A stretch of 6,495 nt of DNA from Candidatus Sigynarchaeota archaeon (GTDB lineage Archaea; Asgardarchaeota; Lokiarchaeia; Sigynarchaeales; Sigynarchaeaceae): NCBI GenBank assembly GCA_030587525.1, contig JAUQYW010000666.1:1-6495 (forward strand). The letters run 5' to 3'. Made by a program: the position numbers and the translations under genes. A model generated the notes under the pieces. The model made no database searches, was not told where the DNA came from, and worked only from the letters and a program-made list of their open reading frames with translations. Below, in pieces: positions 1-4,322 of the stretch (the first letter of the stretch is position 1; each line of letters begins with the position of its first letter).

Positions 1-2
1 CC

Positions 3-95
3 GGTTACGATCTTTTACTCGTGCTCGCCATTTCAATCGCCTGTGCCATTACCGTGGGAAGCATCTTTTTGAAAAAAAGAAGAATGTTGGCGTGA
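3..95 (+). CDS. C-terminal end of a membrane-anchored (probably surface) protein, partial
   Basis: Only the last 30 codons are in the window; the frame opens at base 3 and ends with TGA at 93-95. The peptide starts GYDLLLVLAISIACAITVGS, a single hydrophobic helix of about 22 residues, and then continues IFLKKRRMLA. A lone helix followed at once by a Lys/Arg cluster is the usual C-terminal anchor of archaeal surface proteins, with the bulk of the protein outside and the basic tail in the cytoplasm. That reading is inference from the tail alone: the ectodomain and its function are not visible. The other two frames give no comparable peptide. T-rich sequence follows the stop, as expected at a gene end. 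Confidence 0.6.
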   Translation, partial: GYDLLLVLAISIACAITVGSIFLKKRRMLA

Positions 96-117
96 AGCAC
101 GGGATTAGCTCGTCGAT

Positions 118-160
118 AATTTTTTCCTCTTCTTTCTTCAACGTGCTTATTCTTTTTTCA
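118..160 (+). terminator. T-rich terminator zone after the left-edge gene
   Basis: Two runs of six T (120-125 and 153-158) are linked by a pyrimidine-rich stretch, starting about 25 bases after the stop at 95. There is no stable hairpin. Archaeal RNA polymerase terminates on U-rich RNA, so this fits a factor-assisted or intrinsic archaeal terminator. The gene on the other strand ends nearby at 203, so the zone separates two convergent genes. Confidence 0.5.
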
Positions 161-179
161 AGACACTCACTCTAATCTA

Positions 180-192
180 GAGAAAAAACATA
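180..192 (-). terminator. Short U-tract terminator for the minus-strand membrane gene
   Basis: Six A on the plus strand (183-188) give a U6 run in the minus-strand transcript, about 15 bases beyond the TGA at 205-203. It is shorter than the tract serving the opposite strand, and no hairpin precedes it. It is called from position and base composition only. Confidence 0.35.
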
Positions 193-202
193 AGAATGGT
201 AT

Positions 203-592
203 TCAGGCCGGTTCCTTGCTTATGCTCAAGGTCAATCCATGGCCGAGGACAAATATCCCGATGATCGCGAAAAACGGGGAGATCATACTCGTCACCAGCT
301 TGTCAACGAAACCGAGCGTGTTGAGCAGGCCAAAAATGAAATACCCGAGCAAGAGGAAGATCATCCCGATGATGACGACCTCCGCTTGCTTCCGGAGAGA
401 GCCGGTTGATTTGATGGCCACGTACAAGTACACGATGAACGGGAGCACCGTCAATATCGGATCGGCAACATACGCGACGGCATCGGATATGGTGAAGGGT
501 GTCGTGAACTGCAGGCCCGCCGCGATGAGGCCGAAGATCGTGAACGCTTTTTTCGTTTTTTGCTTTTCGGAAACGAAAAGCATTGCATTCAC
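203..592 (-). CDS. Small four-helix integral membrane protein, function unknown
   Basis: A 129-residue protein, almost entirely membrane segments. Four helices are visible at about residues 16-33, 42-60, 70-95 and 99-122, joined by short loops; the loop after helix 2 is basic and reads KSTGSLRKQA. The pattern of a Gly-Ser-x-Arg-Lys loop followed by a long Ile/Leu/Gly-rich helix resembles the membrane half of archaeal seven-helix sensor proteins, but no kinase, PAS or other output domain follows, so it may be a truncated relative or a stand-alone small membrane protein. The start is taken as GTG at 592, because a TATA box lies about 26 bases upstream and no ribosome-binding site is evident; ATG at 583 is the alternative. 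The first residues (about 1-15) are basic and hydrophilic. An open stretch in another frame runs into this gene from upstream, so a longer product joined by a frameshift cannot be excluded. Confidence 0.65.
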   Translation of the reverse strand: MNAMLFVSEKQKTKKAFTIFGLIAAGLQFTTPFTISDAVAYVADPILTVLPFIVYLYVAIKSTGSLRKQAEVVIIGMIFLLLGYFIFGLLNTLGFVDKLVTSMISPFFAIIGIFVLGHGLTLSISKEPA

Positions 593-683
593 CTTTGGTC
601 AAATCTTCAACTAGATTATAAATAGTTTTCAACAAGCGAGAATCTTTCCCGATATTCTCTTTAATCCACTCAAAATCATCCAT
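591..683 (-). other. Protein-like open stretch running into the membrane gene in another frame
   Basis: From ATG at 683 the minus strand encodes MDDFEWIKENIGKDSRLLKT and then IYNLVEDLTK, an amphipathic, acidic-and-basic helix-like peptide that looks more like real protein than chance sequence. The frame continues open to about 303 but turns into an Arg/His-rich shadow of the membrane gene after about residue 32. A +1 shift near 597-593 would join this peptide to the membrane protein at its GTG. It could be an N-terminal extension lost by an indel or sequencing error, an unrelated small open frame, or coincidence. The TATA box inside it argues that the downstream gene starts on its own. Confidence 0.25.
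614..626 (-). promoter_or_regulatory. TATA-box promoter for the small membrane protein, leaderless start
   Basis: Read on the minus strand the sequence is ACTATTTATAATC, a good archaeal box A centred near 619. The usual distance of about 25-27 bases to the transcription start lands at about 592-594, on the GTG start codon. This supports a leaderless transcript and the choice of the 592 start. Confidence 0.5.
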
Positions 684-695
684 GGTATGTGGAGA

Positions 696-953
696 TCAAT
701 TCGCTTCAACCGTTTTTTCACGCCAGGGACGACGAGGCGGGCTAACGAGGGATGTCCAAGATTGTCCAAGATTAAAAGAACTGTAGATAAACCCTTTTAT
801 CAAGTAATTCTTAACGCAGTCGTGCGTCAAGCATCCCTCATTCTCGGGTTGCTTGATGTCTTTTACCGTTTTTTGTTTGACATAAACCGATTTCATGATA
901 TCATCAAAATCCACATCTTCTGGAAGATGATGCGCCGGTTGATAGGAACCGAT
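696..953 (-). pseudogene. Possible decayed or very small gene on the minus strand
   Basis: The frame is open from 953 down to the stop at 696-698. Its first part reads IGSYQPAHHLPEDVDFDDIM and then KSVYVKQKTVKDIKQPENEG, a balanced, acidic and basic composition typical of coding sequence; the last third (after about 770) looks less protein-like. Possible starts are GTG at 914 and ATG at 896, giving at most 72 residues. A weak TATA-like AAATAAAT sits at 960-953 on this strand. I recognise no family. With the neighbouring stretch at 970-1231 it may be the remnant of a broken gene; a genuine small protein is the alternative. The plus-strand frame over the same bases is Phe/Leu/Ile-rich and looks like its antisense shadow. 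Confidence 0.25.
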
Positions 954-1064
954 TTATTTCAATGGAGGATTACATTTTTGTCACCCGCTCAAAAACATTC
1001 GACCAGTTAATTCGATCTTGCTCTTGCCACGGGAAACGAATTGCGCGGGAAATGGAACCGGTTT
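709..1064 (+). repeat. Five dispersed copies of ACCGNTTT on one strand
   Basis: Copies start at 709 (ACCGTTTT), 865 (ACCGTTTT), 886 (ACCGATTT), 948 (ACCGATTT) and 1057 (ACCGGTTT). The last two sit in a longer near-repeat, GGAACCGRTTTAT (945-957 and 1054-1066, 12 of 13 identical). No copy was seen on the opposite strand in the intergenic region. They may be protein-binding sites, relics of a repeat family, or part of decayed coding sequence. Confidence 0.4.
753..772. repeat. Tandem duplication of a 10-mer
   Basis: Two perfect head-to-tail copies of TGTCCAAGAT (753-762 and 763-772). A duplication of 10 bases would shift any reading frame through it, which fits relaxed constraint here. Confidence 0.8.
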
Positions 1065-1231
1065 ATGTCCGATCGATCGAATGCACCAAGTAATTCGTTT
1101 AAGTCGTTTTAACGTCGTGTTAGACGCTCTTCGTCACTTCGATAGATGGAGAATGGCCGGGCAATAATCGAAGGATCGATCACCGGCATAGTTCGATCGC
1201 GTGGAAAGGTCGAGGATTTTGGCGCGACGAC
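970..1231 (-). pseudogene. Candidate remnant of broken coding sequence
   Basis: In one minus-strand frame the DNA reads MPVIDPSIIARPFSIYRSDE and then ERLTRR from ATG at 1189, a TAA at 1111-1109, and then directly in the same frame NDLNELLGAFDRSDINRF, which stays open to a stop near 1004. Changing one base of the TAA would make a continuous charged helix. A second frame over 1062-970 reads RFPWQEQDRINWSNVFERVT before its own stop. Single stops and a frame change between protein-like pieces are what an old pseudogene looks like. The pieces are short, so chance is a real alternative, and no family is recognised. Confidence 0.2.
1156..1187. repeat. Nested inverted repeat (possible hairpin) upstream of the histone promoter
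   Basis: The outer arms GCCGG (1156-1160) and CCGGC (1183-1187) enclose the inner arms ATCGA (1167-1171) and TCGAT (1176-1180) with a four-base AGGA loop. The two stems are separated by an internal loop of six bases on one side and two on the other. No U-tract follows, so it is not a terminator. It could be a structured RNA element or an operator about 50 bases upstream of the histone TATA box. Confidence 0.3.
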
Positions 1232-1246
1232 CGCAAGATTTAAATA
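1231..1246 (+). promoter_or_regulatory. Likely TATA/BRE promoter of the histone gene
   Basis: CCGCAAGATTTAAATA ends in an archaeal box A (ATTTAAATA, 1238-1246). Transcription would start near 1268, leaving a 5' leader of about 95 bases before ATG 1364. A weaker AT-rich box (AAAAATAG, 1325-1332) would instead start transcription near 1354 and give a nearly leaderless message from ATG 1355. Confidence 0.45.
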
Positions 1247-1338
1247 GTGAATCGTGATTAGGTTAACTTAGAAGCGTCGGTTGGATGCGTCGAAACTGTA
1301 ATATTGGTTTACTTCGCTTCGACAAAAATAGTATTTCA

Positions 1339-1350
1339 ACACACACACAC
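1339..1350. repeat. (AC)6 dinucleotide repeat just before the histone start
   Basis: Six perfect AC units end five bases before ATG 1355 and 14 bases before ATG 1364. They lie in the leader of the histone message under the upstream promoter model, where slippage would change leader length but not the protein. Confidence 0.85.
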
Positions 1351-1363
1351 GTGGATGATAAAA

Positions 1364-1582
1364 ATGGGAAAGAAAAAAGCATTAGCTTGGTCACCTGTGC
1401 GCGATATCATGAAGTCTGTTGGCGCGCAAATCGTTGCTCGTGATGCAGTCGATCTGATGATCTCGTTCCTTGAGGAGAAAGCGAAGGCTGTTACCACGGA
1501 TGCGCTCAAGCTCACACGCCACTCAAAGCGCACGAAGCTCACCCGGGACGATATCGACCTTGTCTTGAAGATGAAGGTCTAA
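1364..1582 (+). CDS. Archaeal histone (HMfB-like histone fold)
   Basis: A 72-residue DNA-wrapping chromatin protein consisting only of a histone fold, close to the 66-70 residues usual for archaeal histones. It aligns with HMfB of Methanothermus fervidus at an offset of four residues: helix 1 about 11-17, a long central helix about 26-54, helix 3 about 60-69. Conserved features include Gly20 (HMfB Gly16, needed for close stacking), the R52-H53 pair (HMfB R48-H49, dimer-dimer interface) and the R56/D63 pair (HMfB R52/D59). The second L1/L2 loop reads RTKL where HMfB has RKTI, and HMfB R19 is replaced by Ile23, so part of the DNA-contact surface differs. The N-terminal extension GKKKAL adds positive charge. 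There is no C-terminal tail. ATG 1364 is preferred because it gives the family's normal N-terminus; ATG 1355 (adding MIK) is possible. GGATGAT, 7-10 bases before ATG 1364, is a weak ribosome-binding site. It is a single-gene unit with its own promoter and terminator. Confidence 0.93.
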   Translation: MGKKKALAWSPVRDIMKSVGAQIVARDAVDLMISFLEEKAKAVTTDALKLTRHSKRTKLTRDDIDLVLKMKV

Positions 1583-1606
1583 ATTCTAGTCGACATCATC
1601 AACCAA

Positions 1607-1639
1607 TTTTAACTATTTTCCTTTTTCTCTTTTATTTTC
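1607..1639 (+). terminator. T-rich terminator after the histone gene
   Basis: Starting 25 bases after the stop there are five successive T-runs of four or five bases with few interruptions and no hairpin. This matches U-tract dependent archaeal termination and separates the histone from the next gene. Confidence 0.6.
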
Positions 1640-1670
1640 ATATCCCGATTTTGTGCTCACCTTAAGGTCA

Positions 1671-1696
1671 GTTTAAACAGGAACCCAACTATAAAT
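1671..1696 (+). promoter_or_regulatory. Promoter region of the HAD-like gene, two possible TATA boxes
   Basis: GTTTAAAC (1671-1678) would start transcription at about 1697-1700, close to ATG 1695. ACTATAAA (1688-1695) would start it near 1718, giving a 22-base leader that carries GAGGGA (1728-1733) six bases before ATG 1740. The two boxes support different start codons for the gene. Confidence 0.35.
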
Positions 1697-2207
1697 GATC
1701 AAGACCCTTGCGAAGTGCTATAAGATCGAGGGACAAATTATGCGAGGTAACGAACCATTCACCGTGATACGGCCATCCACGGTGACCGTAAAGGATGTGT
1801 TGTCCCATCATCATGGCGGCAGGTTCAAGCTTGGCCTGGATTTTCACGGGGTGGTCGACAAGTTCCCGGTGATCTTCATCGATCTCGCCAAGAGCATTCA
1901 CCGTGGCGGTGGGGAGGTACACGTGCTCACCGGAAGCCCGGACGATGCAAAGCTCGAAAAGGAGCTGCTATCGTTGAATGCTGGCAAGCGGTGGTGGGAT
2001 CGCGTGTTCTCCATCACGGATCATTTGCTGGCCAAGGGAATCACGTATAGGATCGATTCCATCGGCGGCAAGGTGTTTCCAGACAGTGACTGGGATTCCG
2101 CGAAAGCGGAATATTGCGAGAAAAACGGCATATCCGTGCACATCGACGATTCCGAAACGTTCTTGAAGCATTTCAAGACTGCATGCCTCCTATTCAAGCA
2201 AGGCTAG
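1695..2207 (+). CDS. HAD-superfamily-like protein with a DFHGV first motif
   Basis: A 170-residue soluble protein with the four HAD motifs in order: motif I as LGLDFHGVVDK with the candidate nucleophile D49; motif II as VHVLTGS with T79; motif III K137 in the segment DWDSAKAEYC; motif IV as VHIDDSE with D151 and D152. Classic HAD phosphatases have D-x-D in motif I, the second Asp acting as general acid; here it is His51, so the protein may have altered chemistry, poor phosphatase activity or a non-catalytic role. There is no cap domain of normal size; about 28 residues separate motifs I and II. The N-terminal 45 residues are not part of the fold and include an HHH run at 38-40. The start is uncertain: ATG 1695 gives 170 residues, and ATG 1740 (after a GAGGGA ribosome-binding site) gives 155 and keeps all motifs. 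The substrate is unknown. It stands alone between the histone and the two large membrane genes, with over 130 bases to the latter. Confidence 0.7.
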   Translation: MIKTLAKCYKIEGQIMRGNEPFTVIRPSTVTVKDVLSHHHGGRFKLGLDFHGVVDKFPVIFIDLAKSIHRGGGEVHVLTGSPDDAKLEKELLSLNAGKRWWDRVFSITDHLLAKGITYRIDSIGGKVFPDSDWDSAKAEYCEKNGISVHIDDSETFLKHFKTACLLFKQG

Positions 2208-2274
2208 GATTTGGTAATAATCCGCCAGGATGATGCAGCGATGATCGGTAGCATACTTTCAGACCCGGCGCAAT

Positions 2275-2285
2275 GATAAATATCC
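2275..2285 (+). promoter_or_regulatory. Possible TATA box for the large membrane-protein pair
   Basis: GATAAATATCC is the best AT-rich box before the first large gene. It predicts a start near 2305 and a leader of about 55 bases to ATG 2361. The leader has only a weak GTGA ahead of that ATG. No better promoter was seen in 2208-2360. Confidence 0.3.
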
Positions 2286-2360
2286 AGTGATGGAGGGGAT
2301 GTTGGATCAACTTGCATCTAACTTGTAGCACAAAAACCTTTGAAAAGTGACGATGAGCAC

Positions 2361-4292
2361 ATGAGAAAAATACCTGGACGCGCGAGCGATGCGACGACGT
2401 TCGTGATGCGCGTGTATAGCTTGGCTTGCGCAATTCTCGGTGGCACGTGGTGCTTCGGCCTCGCAGGCCTCATGTGGCAGCACCCGGATATGTTCACGGT
2501 CGAGCCGTGGTACCAGCTGGTCCTTGGCATCTTGTACGTCTCGATATCGTTGTTTGGCTATTTCTTGAGCAATCACCGCATCGTCGTGGCAATCTTGGTT
2601 CCTCTCTCGCTGTACCTGGCTATGATGCTGGTCTGGATGCCATACATGCGCCTTGCACGCGTGTTCTGGGGTTGGGGCTTCTTCGGCGTGGTGCAGGCGG
2701 TATTCGGGATCTTCGCATGTATCGGCATCGGGTTCTCGATCCTCCATATCATCTTCGTCGGGGTGCGGCAGTTCAAGGAACGGCAAGGCACGACGGATTA
2801 TGACTGGTTTACAGGATCTTTCGTGGATATGGGTCGTGCGTTTATGGAAAACGTGAAAAAATACAAGAAGGTCCACCTTGGGTTCGCGGTGATCCTCGCG
2901 ACGAGCTGGATCCTCTCCACGGCATTTCAACGGAACTGGTTCATTCCTGCCAACGCCACCGTGACGCTCCACCCGGCAGATTACCAGATCAAGTTCCAAT
3001 TTTACGGGCCATCGAGCGAATCGTATTACAATGCGACCGAGCTGGATTCGATGAACCGGCTCGGCGTCCGCATCATCGATCATGTCACGAGTTTCATCAT
3101 GTATGATAATTACAGCGCTAATCCCACGCTCTGGTGGATGAATCTCACGGATTATAAACAAACGACCGATTATCACGATAAACGAGATATGATCGTAGCT
3201 CGATACTCACCATGGAAGACGAACTGGCCAAATGTGACCTTCATTTACCAGATCACCGGTATTCCAGGGTTCTTCCCAACAGATTATGCCGTTACTTCAG
3301 GGTATTGGGGTGTCGGGGCATTGCTGATGAACGCGTGGCTCACGCTAGAGGTCATCGTGGAGGAAAACTTAACCAACGTGGTCGGCTTGCACACGGATCA
3401 AGAAGATGTTTCGGAAAGTTGGCCGCCCATAGCCGTGGGGTCAACCAGTACCGAATTCGAGGTAACGCGTGACCAGGAGCGCAATATGCAGGCTCGGCAA
3501 AATTACCTGGAATTTTTCCAGCGGGTTCGAAACGCGGAACGGACCAACCAGACGTGGAAGGATTTCGTGATTGCTATGAATTCCTCTTACGGCATCGATC
3601 ATTTCCTGTTCACGACAACGTACGGTTCCGAGGTGCTCGACGGGCTGGACAATGACTGGGACATGGACGTGTTCAACATGAACAACGTGAACACGTTACC
3701 CTACGACGAGTTCCTCCCCATGCTCTATAATCAGCACCGGTTCCCTCCAGACAACGCGCACTATGCACTCTATATGCAGATGAGCGTCTTGCATAAGACC
3801 CTTGAAACCGCGGGATATCCGGGCAGGATCGGGGCACTCCTTGGTTGCATGGCAGCGAGCGGCAGTATGTTCCTTCCAAACTATACCGGCACACAACTCG
3901 TGAATGGGAACCAAGTTGATATCACTGGATTTGACGTTGTCGCGCGGCAAGTTATGATCGTCAAATCCTTCAATTGCACGTGGGTTTCATTTTTCCCGTT
4001 AAACGAATATACCGGTGAAGGCTTCTGGGGCATATTTAAAACGTTTGGCGACACGTTCTTCGACGACTTAAACGCTATGGTGAACGCTGCTAACGCGAGT
4101 GCCCCGTATTCTATACGGTATTGCCCCAACGTTTCGGAAATGGAAATGGACCTCGCGCGGGACCTGTTCCTGTCAGCCGGGTGGGAATGGTATTACCTCG
4201 TTGCCTTGATCTCGGCGTTCGCCGGCGTGTGGCTGCACCACACGTTAAAACCTCGCGTGAAAGCGAAACAGCTGGAACAAAAACGTGCTTAA
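2361..4292 (+). CDS. Membrane-anchored protein with external TIM-barrel (GH18-like) domain, copy 1
   Basis: A 643-residue protein. Helices are visible at about 14-39, 50-70, 73-96, 102-135 (long) and 171-191, with a basic loop at 136-170. A large domain (192-609) follows, then one helix (610-629) and the tail KPRVKAKQLEQKRA. Twelve N-x-S/T sequons occur, all between residues 198 and 590 and none in the membrane half, so the large domain is external and both the 136-170 loop and the tail are cytoplasmic. By eye the domain shows eight strand-like segments at 208-215, 235-242, 291-297, 339-348, 414-420, 448-456, 488-495 and 539-547. Strand 4 ends GLHTDQED with D346 and E348; an acidic loop DGLDNDWDMD lies at 427-436; strand 6 reads FLPMLYN. 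This is the layout of TIM-barrel glycosidases such as GH18, where the strand-4 D-x-E carries the acid. Activity and substrate are inferred, not shown. TTG 2340 would add seven residues. It lies 30 bases upstream of its paralogue and is probably cotranscribed with it. Confidence 0.8.
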   Translation: MRKIPGRASDATTFVMRVYSLACAILGGTWCFGLAGLMWQHPDMFTVEPWYQLVLGILYVSISLFGYFLSNHRIVVAILVPLSLYLAMMLVWMPYMRLARVFWGWGFFGVVQAVFGIFACIGIGFSILHIIFVGVRQFKERQGTTDYDWFTGSFVDMGRAFMENVKKYKKVHLGFAVILATSWILSTAFQRNWFIPANATVTLHPADYQIKFQFYGPSSESYYNATELDSMNRLGVRIIDHVTSFIMYDNYSANPTLWWMNLTDYKQTTDYHDKRDMIVARYSPWKTNWPNVTFIYQITGIPGFFPTDYAVTSGYWGVGALLMNAWLTLEVIVEENLTNVVGLHTDQEDVSESWPPIAVGSTSTEFEVTRDQERNMQARQNYLEFFQRVRNAERTNQTWKDFVIAMNSSYGIDHFLFTTTYGSEVLDGLDNDWDMDVFNMNNVNTLPYDEFLPMLYNQHRFPPDNAHYALYMQMSVLHKTLETAGYPGRIGALLGCMAASGSMFLPNYTGTQLVNGNQVDITGFDVVARQVMIVKSFNCTWVSFFPLNEYTGEGFWGIFKTFGDTFFDDLNAMVNAANASAPYSIRYCPNVSEMEMDLARDLFLSAGWEWYYLVALISAFAGVWLHHTLKPRVKAKQLEQKRA

Positions 4293-4305
4293 ACACCCGG
4301 CCCAC

Positions 4306-4318
4306 TTCTTTTTTTTCC
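4306..4318 (+). other. T-tract between the two paralogous genes
   Basis: The 30-base gap contains TTCTTTTTTTTCC with eight T in a row (4309-4316). In an archaeon this could terminate a fraction of transcripts between the two genes and lower expression of the second, or it may be incidental. Confidence 0.3.
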
Positions 4319-4322
4319 GTTC

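Larger units (their letters stand above)
593..1354. other. 762-base intergenic region without an intact gene
   Basis: This lies between two divergent genes. No open frame has both convincing length and protein-like composition. Present are: the promoter of the minus-strand membrane gene (near 619); minus-strand open stretches that look like eroded coding sequence; five copies of ACCGNTTT on the plus strand; a tandem duplication of TGTCCAAGAT (753-772); a nested hairpin (1156-1187); the histone TATA box (1238-1246); and an (AC)6 run just before the histone start. I looked for tRNA arms (GGTTCGA-type T loops), rRNA, C/D boxes and CRISPR repeats and saw none. Confidence 0.6.

Noticed and set aside
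687..1010. 107-codon plus-strand open frame in the intergenic region
   Set aside because: Phe/Leu/Ile/Arg-rich without a membrane or domain pattern; it looks like the antisense shadow of the more protein-like minus-strand stretch.
1070..1079. CGATCGATCG palindrome, with similar GATCGAT strings near 1174 and 4377
   Set aside because: Short GATC-type palindromes are common at this base composition, and no consistent spacing or neighbouring feature links the copies.
593..1354. Search for tRNA, rRNA, C/D-box RNA or a CRISPR array in the gene-free region
   Set aside because: No cloverleaf arms, T-loop, paired C and D boxes or regularly spaced repeats could be found by eye.
1304..1363. N-terminal extension of the histone from TTG 1304
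   Set aside because: It would translate the (AC)6 repeat as HTHT and add residues absent from archaeal histones; ATG 1364 gives the normal N-terminus.
2207..2223. GGATT/AATCC inverted repeat after the HAD-like gene as a terminator
   Set aside because: A five-base weak stem overlapping the stop codon with no U-tract; archaeal termination does not rely on such hairpins.
2307..3176. 289-codon open frame on the minus strand opposite the first large membrane gene
   Set aside because: Its product is dominated by His, Arg, Glu and Asp with no fold-like pattern, as expected for the antisense of a codon-biased membrane-protein gene; the plus-strand product has coherent helices, sequons and a paralogue.
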